Notes under the pieces: model-generated
What the model saw: the letters and a program-made list of their open reading frames with translations, nothing else
What the model was told of the DNA's origin: nothing
The model's database searches: none
In this document: positions 23,405 through 33,497 of the stretch, piece after piece
Layout of the letters: each line of letters begins with the position of its first letter
Position numbering within the stretch: the first letter of the stretch is position 1
Assembly: GCF_002259405.1 (NCBI RefSeq)
Contig: NZ_NPFW01000013.1
Span: 62,001-126,000, forward strand
Source of the DNA: Rhodococcus sp. 14-2483-1-2
GTDB taxonomy: Bacteria; Actinomycetota; Actinomycetes; Mycobacteriales; Mycobacteriaceae
Direction: 5' to 3'
Length of the DNA: 64,000 nt
Program-made: the position numbers and the translations under genes

Positions 23405-24534
23405 CCGAGCCAGTACAAGCTTCACGAGTATTAAAGCTGTCCCGCCCAACCGTCTACCTGGATCAATGGATGTGGGTCGCGCTGGCGAAAGCAGAGAACG
23501 GGAAAGGCGACAGTAGAGAAATCAAGGCATTTGAGGCGGTCAAGAATGCCGCGGAGTCCGGAGTCGCATTCCCTCTGTCCTCTACGACCTACAGCGAAAC
23601 CTTGTCCGGCGTAACCGACCCAAATCAACGGATGACACTCGCTCGGACAGTGGCATCAATCTCGTACATGCGGACACTGCGAGCGCCACAAGTGCTCGTC
23701 GAGCACCAATTTCGCACAGCCATGCACGCCCAGTTCGGACGCCCAACATTCCGACCTGCACCGATCGATGTCCTCGGCCACGGCGCTCACTGGGCATTTC
23801 GAGGTGAAGCAGGCGGATTCACGTTCTCTGCCCCGGAGGTCGAGACGCTGATCCCTCGGACCACCATGACCGAGGTCTATCAGTGGGCCGAATTTCGGCT
23901 GTTCGCAGGGCCTCGAGACGATCAAGTAGCTTCTCTCAGAGCGAATGGCTACAACCCCGAAGCAGCAGCCGCATCGATGTCCAGCCGAGTCGACTGGGAA
24001 AACCACCTGTATACGGCGTTAAAAAACGAGGGCATGGCTAAGCCCTCAGCGCCGGTGCTGCGATTTTTCGTACAAGCGAGAGAAGTACTGCACGAGCACA
24101 ACCGGCTACTCTACGAACTGTTTCACGAATACAACATGTCGGTCGAGCGCACGTTCAGTGGGAAAGACGTTAAGACTGCGCGGCGAAAGCTCTCAAATTT
24201 CTCTGACGCAGTCCCTTCTCTCCGCATCGCGGCGGACCTCAAGACACACCTGTTCCGTCAACGAAAGCCATGGACTACGAACCCAATTCGAGACATAGAC
24301 GCCCTCGCTCATGCAGTTCCCTACAGTGACGTCGTAGTCCCGGACCGGGAGATGATCAGCCTCCTAACTCGCTCCAAAACGGCCGAAGCATTCGGCACAA
24401 CCATCGCGCATCTGGAAGATCTACCGAGTGCTCTTGGCCCGCTCGCCGCACGGGCTGAGCGACTTGGAGACGATCGGACAGGATGGGGAGGCAACACTTT
24501 CCGACTCGACCCGCCCCCAGGAGTGACGTTCTAG
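23398..24534 (+). CDS. PIN-like nuclease, partner of the PD-(D/E)XK-like protein
   Basis: A 378-residue protein. Acidic positions fall as in PIN domains: Asp in PTVYLDQWMWVALAKA (about residue 22), Glu in SSTTYSETLSG, then Asp in NPIRDIDALAHAVPYSDVVV and PDREMISLL near the C-terminus. The insert between them, about 230 residues, is longer than in toxin PIN domains and is mainly helical (VLRFFVQAREVLHEHNRLLY). The ATG at 23398 precedes the stop of the nuclease gene; AGGGG is the likely ribosome site. The role is unknown; an RNA-cleaving effector fits the motif. Confidence 0.6.
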   Translation: MVTEPVQASRVLKLSRPTVYLDQWMWVALAKAENGKGDSREIKAFEAVKNAAESGVAFPLSSTTYSETLSGVTDPNQRMTLARTVASISYMRTLRAPQVLVEHQFRTAMHAQFGRPTFRPAPIDVLGHGAHWAFRGEAGGFTFSAPEVETLIPRTTMTEVYQWAEFRLFAGPRDDQVASLRANGYNPEAAAASMSSRVDWENHLYTALKNEGMAKPSAPVLRFFVQAREVLHEHNRLLYELFHEYNMSVERTFSGKDVKTARRKLSNFSDAVPSLRIAADLKTHLFRQRKPWTTNPIRDIDALAHAVPYSDVVVPDREMISLLTRSKTAEAFGTTIAHLEDLPSALGPLAARAERLGDDRTGWGGNTFRLDPPPGVTF

Positions 24535-24562
24535 CACCCCGGCGCTGCGTACGCTCTTGCCC

Positions 24563-25039
24563 ATGCCGAGCGATGAGGTCGACCCGCGCGAGAACCCGGA
24601 GTACGTGACTTTGTCGTCCGCAGCGAAAGAGTGCGGCGTCCGGATACAGGTTTTGCAGGAACTCGTTGCTGCGCGCGCACTGGTCGACGGAGTGGTGAGA
24701 TCCCGCCGCGGACACATCTACATGCACGTTGCTCATGCTCCGAGCTGGACTCAGGTCGAGCACATGGTGCTCAAGCTCTACACCGACCAGCTCGCAATCG
24801 TCGACCGACGGGTGCGCACCCTCGAGACGGAGGTCGAAGCTATTCGTTTCGACGTCAACGAGGCCCAGCAAGATCTGGATGGCCCACTCGGGGACGACCT
24901 TCGCGGCGCATCGCTTTTCCATTCGTACGACCGCGAGAACGCGAAGACCCTGCATGGAGCGTTCGCCAAGCTCCAGGCCGACGTCATGAAGCTAGAAATG
25001 CTCAAACGGCACCTCACCGAGGTGCGCGAAGTCTACTAA
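24563..25039 (+). CDS. HTH and coiled-coil protein, third gene of the nuclease operon
   Basis: A 158-residue protein. Residues about 13-50 (YVTLSSAAKECGVRIQVLQE, LVAARALVDG) resemble a MerR/excisionase-like HTH. Residues about 65-155 form a long charged helix pair (DRRVRTLETEVEAIRFDVNE, AFAKLQADVMKLEMLKRHLT) likely to make a coiled coil. It follows the PIN-like gene by 28 bases on the same strand and may regulate or assemble the two nucleases. The following 257 bases to 25296 show nothing recognisable. Confidence 0.5.
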   Translation: MPSDEVDPRENPEYVTLSSAAKECGVRIQVLQELVAARALVDGVVRSRRGHIYMHVAHAPSWTQVEHMVLKLYTDQLAIVDRRVRTLETEVEAIRFDVNEAQQDLDGPLGDDLRGASLFHSYDRENAKTLHGAFAKLQADVMKLEMLKRHLTEVREVY

Positions 25040-25296
25040 CGCTCCCCGAGCCAGACGGACGCGAAGGCTGCAGCAGACCCGCGTCATGCGTTATGGTGAG
25101 GTTGTTCGACCGTCGATGAGGGTCACGGTCTAGCGTCCATCCAGCAACAGCACTGCACCGCACCGCTTTCAGGTGTCGGTGTCTTCAAGCTGTGGGCTGG
25201 CCGACGCTCCCAGTGAAGGCCCTCCATGTCGATTCCTCACTCGCTCCCGCCGAGCCATTTTCCAGTCCCGTCCCTTGTCGACGGTGGTGACCGTCG

Positions 25297-25959
25297 ATGA
25301 CCACACGCTCTGTCTCGACCGCGGAGCTGCAGCGCCGCTCACAGATCGCTGCTGCCGCCTATGAACGCGGTCGCCGCGCCACCTTGGCTGCGGCTCGCCG
25401 CCGCAGCCTGGCCGATCGCGCGCACGTCCGCCGCGAGGAGATCCGTAGTCGGTCGCACTCGTACGAGCCGCGCAGTGACAGTCGAGCATTCGGGTTACTC
25501 GATTCCGACGTGTCGTTGGTGCGGGCCGCTGCATATCTCGCTGCGGCCGGTGTGGCGCACGAGCTGATCGCCGCGCAGACCTTCACCGATCCCGTGCAGC
25601 AGGAGTGGGCGGACGCCACCGTCGATCGCACGGCTGTGCACGAGGATGCGTGGCGGGAGCGGTTGGTCGACAACGGTATCGACGATGCGGTGCTCCGGCT
25701 GGGTCTGTCGCTGGACGTCCTGGAGTTGCCTGCCGAGCTCGATGGCCTCGATTTCGACGACATCGCCGAGCACACCCTCGACGTGTCCTCCACCTCTGCC
25801 GACGTGGAACCGCTCCGTCTGGCCGATCTCATGCTCGACACAGCGCGCCAGGACCGCTCGTCGGACTCGGTCGTCGACATCACCGACCGGGTCGCGCAGG
25901 TTATCGAGATCGACCGCGGCGTCGACACAGCGGTCGAGGGTGGTGTGGACGCATGGTGA
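25297..25959 (+). CDS. Hypothetical protein of conjugative-element type
   Basis: A 220-residue soluble protein with an Arg/Ala-rich N-terminus (SQIAAAAYERGRRATLAAAR) and an acidic C-terminal half (LDVLELPAELDGLDFDDIAE). The family is not recognised. It is followed, with overlapping start and stop, by a small membrane protein and then by a truncated coupling protein, the order found on actinobacterial plasmids. A role in transfer is therefore likely but not shown. Confidence 0.55.
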   Translation: MTTRSVSTAELQRRSQIAAAAYERGRRATLAAARRRSLADRAHVRREEIRSRSHSYEPRSDSRAFGLLDSDVSLVRAAAYLAAAGVAHELIAAQTFTDPVQQEWADATVDRTAVHEDAWRERLVDNGIDDAVLRLGLSLDVLELPAELDGLDFDDIAEHTLDVSSTSADVEPLRLADLMLDTARQDRSSDSVVDITDRVAQVIEIDRGVDTAVEGGVDAW

Positions 25960-26279
25960 CGAAGAAGGCGACCTCGAAGGGTGCCGGAGCGTCCTCGTCG
26001 ATGCTGCCGCTCATCGCAGTGCTGCTCGCGATCGCGCTCATCGCCGTGGCATACGGTTCGCTGTGGCTGGGGCACGCGTTCACCGACACCGGCCAGCAGA
26101 TCCCCGGCAATCCGTTCGTTGCCCTGTTCTCCGTGGCCGGCGGGCAGCTCACTTGGCCGACCGTCTCGACATGGATCTTCGTGATCACGGTGATCATTGC
26201 CTCCGGTCTCACCGGGGTCGCCGCAGCGGCACGCGCGGCCGTAAGTGTCAAGAAAAACGATCTCGACGCCAAGGCCTAA
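25953..26279 (+). CDS. Membrane protein of conjugative-element type
   Basis: A 108-residue protein with two membrane helices (MLPLIAVLLAIALIAVAYGS and WIFVITVIIASGLTGVAAAA) separated by about 45 residues. The ATG at 25953 overlaps the stop of the preceding gene; a GTG at 25956 is in the same frame. It precedes the coupling-protein remnant by three bases, which suggests it is the membrane partner of that ATPase. Confidence 0.6.
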   Translation: MVTKKATSKGAGASSSMLPLIAVLLAIALIAVAYGSLWLGHAFTDTGQQIPGNPFVALFSVAGGQLTWPTVSTWIFVITVIIASGLTGVAAAARAAVSVKKNDLDAKA

Positions 26280-26282
26280 TTG

Positions 26283-26585
26283 ATGGGTCCCTCGTCGAAG
26301 CTGGATGGAGTGACCGGCAAGCAGGCACTCGAACGAGGGAAGAAGCTGAGACCGGACCTCGTCGGCCGGGACACGCTGGACGACGCCGACATCGGGGTCA
26401 TCGTAGGCCACACGGTCCAAGGCAACCAGAAAGTGTTCCTGTCGTGCGAGCACATGATGTTCGCCCTGGCCGGGCCTCGTATGGGTAACACCCGCGCGCT
26501 GGCAGTCATGCTCTGTGCACCGCACGCGCGGACACTCCAGACCTGGAGAGGTAGGCGTGATCAGCCGACGATTGGGCGCAGGTGA
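26283..26585 (+). pseudogene. Truncated conjugation coupling protein (TraD/VirD4-like)
   Basis: Only about 70 residues look family-like: TGKQALERGKKLRPDLVGRD, ADIGVIVGHTVQGNQKVFLS, EHMMFALAGPRMGNTRALAV. The last is the P-loop region of an actinobacterial coupling ATPase, normally G-P-R-x-G-K-T-T, here with Asn and Arg replacing Lys and Thr. After residue 79 the sequence becomes unrelated (APHARTLQTWRGRRDQP) and stops, whereas family members exceed 400 residues. It marks the broken right end of the accessory region. Confidence 0.65.
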
Positions 26586-26601
26586 CGGAACGTGTTATCG
26601 C

Positions 26602-26636
26602 TGTTGAGATCTCCGGCCAACTGCAAGTTGAGATTT
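26602..26636. repeat. Short direct repeat in the gap before lpd
   Basis: GTTGAGATCTC (26602-26612) and GTTGAGATTTC (26626-26636) recur at a 24-base interval. Multiple short terminal repeats of this kind occur at ends of IS21-type elements, so this may be an insertion-sequence scar. No transposase is visible. The rest of the gap, 26586-26735, shows nothing. Confidence 0.35.
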
Positions 26637-26735
26637 CAGCCTGCCCGGCGGATCAGAAGCCCAAAGCGAAGCGGCGCCCGGAACTAGGTCTACAAGAACG
26701 AACCGGAACGGTGGCGCGACCCACTCGAAGCTCTT

Positions 26736-28103
26736 TCAGCTGTGCGTGTGCAGCGGCCGCCCCGACAAGGCCATCATTGCCTCGCCCAGTGCCTCGTTCT
26801 GAGTGGGGTGGGCATGGACGAAACTACCGACCTCCGACGGCAATGCCTCCCACGCGACCGCAAGTTGGGCCTCACCGATCAATTCACCCACACGGTCGCC
26901 GACGAGGTGGACGCCGACGACCGGACCGTCCTCGCGGGCACGGATGACTTTGACTCCACCGGCAGTGGACAGAATGCGACTCTTGCCGTTGCCGCCGAGG
27001 TCGTAGACCACCGACGTCACGGTGCCGTACTTCTGCTCCGCGGCCTTCTCGGTGAGACCGACCGACGCCACCTCGGGATGTGAATAGGTCACGCGCGGAA
27101 CGAGATCGCCGTCGACACGCGCCGGCTCCAGGCCGGCGATGTGCTCGGCGACGAACATGCCGTGTTGAAATCCTCGGTGAGCCAACTGATAGCCCGCCAC
27201 GATGTCGCCGACGGCATAGACGCCGTTTGTGGTGGTGAGCAGATTGTCGTCGACAGTGACGAAGCCGCGTTCGGTGGCGATGCCCTGCTCGGCCAGACCC
27301 AAGCCGTCGGTGCGAGGCCCACGACCGACGGACACCAGCACAAGATCGGCGGTGAGGCTGTCCCCGGACGACAATGACACAGAGACTGCGTCGGTGGACT
27401 CAGCGACGGACTCGACCTTGGTACCGGTACGAATGTCGATGCTGCGCTTGCGTAGTGCTTTGGTCAACTGCTTCGAGGACCACTCGTCTTCACCGGGAAC
27501 GATGCGATCGAGGGCCTCGACGACGGTAACCTGAGCACCGAAAGAGGCCCAGATGCTGGCGAATTCGATCCCGATGACTCCGCCGCCCAGTACGACGACA
27601 GACTCCGGTACCCGGTCCAGCGACAGTGCGCTGTCACTGGTGAGCACACGTGGGCCCAGTTCGATACCGGGGATGGTGCGCGAATACGTCCCGGTCGCGA
27701 GGACCAGCGAAGACCCGGTAATGCGTCGACCGTCCACCTCGACGGTGCGAGGACCGACCACCTGACCACGGCCGGAGACGATCTCGATGTTCGGACGCTT
27801 CAGCAGGCCCTGCAGTCCGGAGTACAGGCCGGCGACCACGGTTCGCTGATAGTCCAGTGCCGCAGGCATATCTACGCCCGCGAACGATGCGGTGACGCCG
27901 ACATGCGCCGAACCGCGGACCGCGTCGGCCACCTCGGCGGTGTGCAGCAGAGCCTTGGTGGGGATACATCCGCGGTGCAGGCACGTGCCGCCGAGCTTGT
28001 CCTCCTCGACCAGCGCGACCGTCAGGCCGAGTTGCTCAGCACGCAGCGCACACGAGTACCCACCCGATCCACCGCCGAGGATGAGAACGTCCACGTCGCT
28101 CAT
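26736..28103 (-). CDS. lpdA: Dihydrolipoyl dehydrogenase (E3)
   Basis: A 455-residue flavoprotein. It has an N-terminal FAD motif (ILGGGSGGYSCALRAEQLG), the redox disulfide Cys41/Cys46 in GGTCLHRGCIPTKALL, an NAD motif (VVVLGGGVIGIEFASIWASF) and the dimer-domain catalytic pair in HAHPTQNEALGEAM. It reoxidises dihydrolipoyl groups of the E2 encoded just upstream. The ATG at 28103 overlaps the E2 stop as ATGA; the frame itself extends further. Last gene of the operon E1a-E1b-E2-E3. Confidence 0.93.
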   Translation of the reverse strand: MSDVDVLILGGGSGGYSCALRAEQLGLTVALVEEDKLGGTCLHRGCIPTKALLHTAEVADAVRGSAHVGVTASFAGVDMPAALDYQRTVVAGLYSGLQGLLKRPNIEIVSGRGQVVGPRTVEVDGRRITGSSLVLATGTYSRTIPGIELGPRVLTSDSALSLDRVPESVVVLGGGVIGIEFASIWASFGAQVTVVEALDRIVPGEDEWSSKQLTKALRKRSIDIRTGTKVESVAESTDAVSVSLSSGDSLTADLVLVSVGRGPRTDGLGLAEQGIATERGFVTVDDNLLTTTNGVYAVGDIVAGYQLAHRGFQHGMFVAEHIAGLEPARVDGDLVPRVTYSHPEVASVGLTEKAAEQKYGTVTSVVYDLGGNGKSRILSTAGGVKVIRAREDGPVVGVHLVGDRVGELIGEAQLAVAWEALPSEVGSFVHAHPTQNEALGEAMMALSGRPLHTHS

Positions 28104-29380
28104 CGGACGGATCCCAATGCCACGACGGGGTTTTCGACGAAATCGGCCACCGTGCGCAGGAACCCACCTGCCACTCCGCCGTCGCACACGCGGTGATCGA
28201 ATGCCAACGACAGCTGCGCCACCTTGCGGACGGCGAGTGCGCCGTCGACCACCCACGGGCGGTCGATGATGCGTCCGATCCCCAGAATCGCGGCCTCGGG
28301 GTGGTTGATAATCGCGGCCGAGCCGTCGACACCGAATACTCCGTAGTTGTTGAGCGTGAACGTTCCGCCGCTCAAGCGAGCTGCAGGGAGAGAACCGGTA
28401 CGTGCCAGTTCGGTCAGCTCGGCCAACCGCTCGGCGAGTTCCTTCAGATCGGCCTTGTCGGCCTGCGGCACAACGGGAACCATCAGTCCGCGACTGGTCT
28501 GTGCTGCAATGCCGAGTCCGACGTTCTCGTAGCGCAGGATCTCGTCTGCTGCGGTGTCGACTGTGCTGTTGAGTTCGGGGAATTTCGCCAACGCGATCAT
28601 CGTCAGCTTGGCGAGGACCGCCAGCAGTGTCACCTTCACTCCGTCGATGGAGGCGTCGAGGTCGCGTCGGGCCTGCAGCAGGGCCGTCGCGTCGACATCC
28701 ACCCAGACGGTGGCCTCGGGAATCTCCGCGCGACTGCGAGAGAGTTTGTCTGCGATGGTCTTACGTATCCCGGTGATGGGAATTCGAGTCATGCCCTCCG
28801 GCGAGGAAGCAACGGCCGAACCGGCCAAGGCTCGCTCGACGTCCGCGCGGGTGATCACGCCGTGGCTGCCTTCTGCGTCGATACTGCCCAGATCGAGCCC
28901 ACCCCGCAACGCCATGCTCCGAACGATGGGGGAGAGCACCTTCGGCGTTGAGATGTGCTGCGCAGTGGTGCGGTTAGGTGCCCCCTGGGGCGCTTTTTCA
29001 CTCCACTGCGGCGCAGCCGCACTTCGCTTCCGACGGCCGGCCGGGCCGTGTCCCGTGCCGTAGCCGATGAGGACGTTCCCCGAACCGGCGCGTTCTTCTT
29101 CGCGGTAACGCTCGTGGGTCGCAGGCGTATCGGCGACGGCACCGCCGGTGATGCTGATGAGCGGGGCACCGACGGCGAGTGAGGTGCCCTCGGCCGCATG
29201 CAGTTCGCCGACAACACCCTCGAACGGGCAGGGCACCTCGACGGACGCTTTCGCGGTCTCTACTTCGACGACGACTTGATCGATGGTGACCGTATCGCCG
29301 GGCTTGACCTTCCACTGGACAATCTCGGCCTCGGTCAGTCCTTCGCCGAGGTCGGGGAGCAGGAATACCTGCATGCTCAT
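28100..29380 (-). CDS. bkdC: 2-oxoacid dehydrogenase E2 (branched-chain acyltransferase type)
   Basis: A 426-residue protein with one lipoyl domain (lipoyl Lys44 in VVVEVETAKASVEVPCPFEG), a flexible linker, a peripheral-subunit-binding domain (about residues 145-185, VLSPIVRSMALRGGL) and a catalytic acyltransferase domain ending in SLAFDHRVCDGGVAGGFL with the catalytic His and Asp. Gene order with E1a/E1b and the Lrp regulator supports branched-chain 2-oxoacid dehydrogenase rather than pyruvate dehydrogenase. Overlaps both neighbours by four bases. Confidence 0.9.
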   Translation of the reverse strand: MSMQVFLLPDLGEGLTEAEIVQWKVKPGDTVTIDQVVVEVETAKASVEVPCPFEGVVGELHAAEGTSLAVGAPLISITGGAVADTPATHERYREEERAGSGNVLIGYGTGHGPAGRRKRSAAAPQWSEKAPQGAPNRTTAQHISTPKVLSPIVRSMALRGGLDLGSIDAEGSHGVITRADVERALAGSAVASSPEGMTRIPITGIRKTIADKLSRSRAEIPEATVWVDVDATALLQARRDLDASIDGVKVTLLAVLAKLTMIALAKFPELNSTVDTAADEILRYENVGLGIAAQTSRGLMVPVVPQADKADLKELAERLAELTELARTGSLPAARLSGGTFTLNNYGVFGVDGSAAIINHPEAAILGIGRIIDRPWVVDGALAVRKVAQLSLAFDHRVCDGGVAGGFLRTVADFVENPVVALGSVR

Positions 29381-30381
29381 ACCGTGACCGCCTTGCTGAG
29401 GTCGGGCGCATCGTTCCACTGCAGTCGGTCCATGGCATCGAGCACACGGTCTGCGGACGGCAGGTGGAAGTGCTCGAGTTTCGGTGCAGGGTAGGGAATG
29501 TCGAGTCCGGTCACCCGCAGTACCGGAGCGTGCAAGTGATGGAAGCATCGCTCGGATACCCGTGAGGCGATCTCCGCGGCCACTCCAGAAAAGCCCTGTG
29601 CTTCCTGAATCACGATGCAGCGTCCGGTCTTGCGTACCGAGGCCGCGACGGTCTCGTCGTCGAACGGATTGAGCGATCGCAGATCGACGACCTCGACGCT
29701 TCGGCCGTCCTCCGCCGCAAACTCCGCGGCCTGCATGGCCACGGACACGGTGGGTCCGTAGGCGAGAAGCGTGACGTCGGTACCGGCACGGCGCACGACG
29801 GCCGTGCCGATCGGCTCGGTCTTGGTCAGCTCGATGTCGTCCTTGGAGAAGTACAGCCGCTTCGGTTCGAGAAAGATCACCGGATCGGGGTCGGCGATGG
29901 CATCACGCATCAGCGAGTACGCGTCGGCGACGGTGGACGGGGAGACGACCTTCAACCCGGAAGTGTGGGCGTAGTAGGCCTCGGATGAGTCGCAGTGATG
30001 CTCGACGCCGCCGATTCCTCCCGCGAACGGGATGCGAATGACCATCGGCGCGGTGAGTGATCCTCGAGTTCTGTTGCGCAGCTTCGCAACATGCGACACG
30101 ATCTGCTCGAAAGCCGGGTAGGCAAAGGCGTCGAACTGCATCTCGACGACGGGCTTGTAGCCCGACATCGCCATCCCGATCGCGAATCCGACAATGCCCG
30201 ACTCCGCGAGCGGGGTGTCGAAGCAGCGATCGTCACCGAAGTCTCGGGTCAGTCCGTCGGTGACGCGAAAGACGCCGCCGAGCGTGCCGACGTCCTCGCC
30301 GAAGACGACGACCTTCTCGTCCTCGGTCAACGCGTCGCGCAGTGCGGCGTTGAGGGCTCCGGCCATGGTCATCGTGGTCAT
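29377..30381 (-). CDS. bkdB: 2-oxoacid dehydrogenase E1 beta subunit
   Basis: A 334-residue transketolase-type beta subunit. Visible blocks are VVVFGEDVGTLGGVFRVTDG, FDTPLAESGIVGFAIGMAMS and the C-terminal transketolase domain (VEVVDLRSLNPFDDETVAAS). Together with the alpha subunit it decarboxylates branched-chain 2-oxoacids using ThDP. ATG start overlaps the E1 alpha stop as ATGA. Confidence 0.92.
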   Translation of the reverse strand: MTTMTMAGALNAALRDALTEDEKVVVFGEDVGTLGGVFRVTDGLTRDFGDDRCFDTPLAESGIVGFAIGMAMSGYKPVVEMQFDAFAYPAFEQIVSHVAKLRNRTRGSLTAPMVIRIPFAGGIGGVEHHCDSSEAYYAHTSGLKVVSPSTVADAYSLMRDAIADPDPVIFLEPKRLYFSKDDIELTKTEPIGTAVVRRAGTDVTLLAYGPTVSVAMQAAEFAAEDGRSVEVVDLRSLNPFDDETVAASVRKTGRCIVIQEAQGFSGVAAEIASRVSERCFHHLHAPVLRVTGLDIPYPAPKLEHFHLPSADRVLDAMDRLQWNDAPDLSKAVTV

Positions 30382-31493
30382 GACAGTTCTCCTGCTGCGA
30401 TTTCGGCAGCGACCTGATTGCGTTGTTCGGTCAGGCCGGGGGTGGGGGAGGAGTAGACGAACCGGAACAGATCCTCGGGGTCGACGTCCTGGTCGACGTT
30501 CATGCCCGCGCGAAGTGCCGCGGCGTCGGCGTCGGCCGATACCGTCATCTGCTCGCGCAGCTCGTCGGTGAGAAGACCCTGGGCCTCGAGGTAGGAATCG
30601 AGGCGCGAGAGTGGATCTCGGGCCAACCATCCCTCGACCTCGTCTGCCTTGCGGTAACGAGTGGCGTCGTCGGCGTTCGTGTGGGCATCCATGCGGTAGG
30701 TGTGCGCTTCGACGACCACCGGTCCCTTGCCTGCTCTGACGTACTTCACGGCCTCATCCATCACGGCCATCATCGCGATCGGGTCGTTGCCGTCCACCTG
30801 CTCGCTACCGATGCCGTAGCCGACTCCCTTGTGCGACAACGACGGAGCTGCAGTCTGACGCGCGAGCGGAACGCTGATGGCGAAGCCGTTGTTCTGCACC
30901 AGGAAGATCACCGGTGCGCGGAACACCGCGGCGAAGTTGAGGGCTTCGTGGAAGTCACCCTCACTGGTGGCTCCGTCGCCGCAGAACGCGAGGGCGATGG
31001 TGTCGCGACCCTGCTTGGCCTCGGCGTAGGCGAAACCGGTTGCATGCAGCAATTGTGTTGCCAGAGGGGTGCATTGGGGAGCGACCTTGTAGGCGGTCGG
31101 GTCGTAGCCGCAGTGCCAGTAGCCGGCGAGCATGCCGAGCAACTCCACCTGGTCGACGCCACGCGCCGCGAGAGCCATCGAGTCACGGTACGTCGGGAAC
31201 ATCCAATCCTGCTCACCCAGACACAGGGCGGCGGCGATCTGACACGCCTCCTGTCCGCGCGAGGACGGATAGACCGCGAGCCGGCCCTGCTTGGTCAATG
31301 CCGTTGCCTGCTGGTCGAATCGGCGACCGTGAACCATCGAGCGGTACATCTCGAGCAGGCGCTCGTTGGGCGGGTGTGCGTAGCGGGCGGCACTGTCCAC
31401 GCCCGTCCCATCGGGTGCGAGATATTGCACGGGACGGTCGGCAGGCATGAACTGTTGGTAGGACGTTGCCGGAACCTTCTCGACGGTCGTCAT
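30378..31493 (-). CDS. bkdA: 2-oxoacid dehydrogenase E1 alpha subunit
   Basis: A 371-residue protein. The ThDP motif runs from GDGATSEGDFHEALNFAAVF (from residue 172) to the Asn pair in FLVQNN; the phosphorylation-loop-like YRMDAHTNADDATRYR is also present. It is the first gene of the four-gene operon, with AGGAGA before the ATG at 31493, and it is divergent from an Lrp-type regulator at 31652, a pairing seen for bkdR-bkd loci in other bacteria. Confidence 0.92.
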   Translation of the reverse strand: MTTVEKVPATSYQQFMPADRPVQYLAPDGTGVDSAARYAHPPNERLLEMYRSMVHGRRFDQQATALTKQGRLAVYPSSRGQEACQIAAALCLGEQDWMFPTYRDSMALAARGVDQVELLGMLAGYWHCGYDPTAYKVAPQCTPLATQLLHATGFAYAEAKQGRDTIALAFCGDGATSEGDFHEALNFAAVFRAPVIFLVQNNGFAISVPLARQTAAPSLSHKGVGYGIGSEQVDGNDPIAMMAVMDEAVKYVRAGKGPVVVEAHTYRMDAHTNADDATRYRKADEVEGWLARDPLSRLDSYLEAQGLLTDELREQMTVSADADAAALRAGMNVDQDVDPEDLFRFVYSSPTPGLTEQRNQVAAEIAAGELS

Positions 31494-31651
31494 GTCGCAC
31501 TCTCCTGAAATCGGCTTGTACGGCGATTCTGGCCGAATCGGTGAGGAAGAAGTCTCATGGTCGTAGGATTGCAGACATATTGCTGACATTTCCGCCGCGA
31601 ACTGACTATCTGTCGGATCGCCGCAACGAACCACCAGGTAGGAGCGGACGA

Positions 31652-32137
31652 ATGGACGACGTCCCGAGACGTGTGGAATTGGACGACACGGATCGTCGCA
31701 TCCTCGCCGAGCTGACCTCGGATGGACGGGTTTCGATGCGGGTGCTGGCCGATCGGTTGAATCTCTCTCGTGCACATACCTATACGCGCGTCGACCGACT
31801 GAAGGATTCCGGTGTCATCGAGCGATTCACCGTTCAGGTCGATCACGGGGCGTCCGGGCTAGGGACCTCCGCGTTCATCGCGTTGTCCATCCGTCAGGAT
31901 TCGTGGCGCAGTGTGTCCGAGGGGTTGCGGTCGATGGAGTTCGTAGACCACTTCAGTTTGCTCGGTGGCGATTTCGACGTGCTGGTACTCATCAGGACTC
32001 CCAACAACGAGAGTTTGCGGCAAGTGGTGCTGGAGGGCCTGCAGTCGCTCGACGGCGTCCGGGCGACGCGCACGTGGTTGATCTTCGACGAGGACCGAGG
32101 TGGTCTGGGACGAACTGCGCCGCCCACCGAACGCTGA
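31652..32137 (+). CDS. bkdR: Lrp/AsnC-family regulator, BkdR-like
   Basis: A 161-residue regulator. HTH: RVSMRVLADRLNLSRAHTYT (about residues 28-47), then a RAM-type ligand domain (about 75-150, FSLLGGDFDVLVLIRTPNNE). GGTAGGAGCGG precedes the ATG. It is divergent from the branched-chain dehydrogenase operon, so control of that operon by branched-chain amino or oxo acids is the likely role (context inference). Confidence 0.85.
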   Translation: MDDVPRRVELDDTDRRILAELTSDGRVSMRVLADRLNLSRAHTYTRVDRLKDSGVIERFTVQVDHGASGLGTSAFIALSIRQDSWRSVSEGLRSMEFVDHFSLLGGDFDVLVLIRTPNNESLRQVVLEGLQSLDGVRATRTWLIFDEDRGGLGRTAPPTER

Positions 32138-32165
32138 CAGTGGGCGGCGTCGAACAGATCTCGAG

Positions 32166-33458
<1,293 letters not shown>

Positions 33459-33497
33459 CTATATGTGATGTACAGATAGAGCAGTGAAAGGGGGAAG

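Noticed and set aside
10580..26735. Attachment-site direct repeats flanking the accessory region
   Set aside because: Comparing the sequence after the transporter terminator with that before lpdA showed no shared run long enough to call.
26582..26947. A 121-codon forward frame between the coupling-protein remnant and lpdA
   Set aside because: More than half lies antisense to lpdA and it is Arg/Pro rich with no motif.
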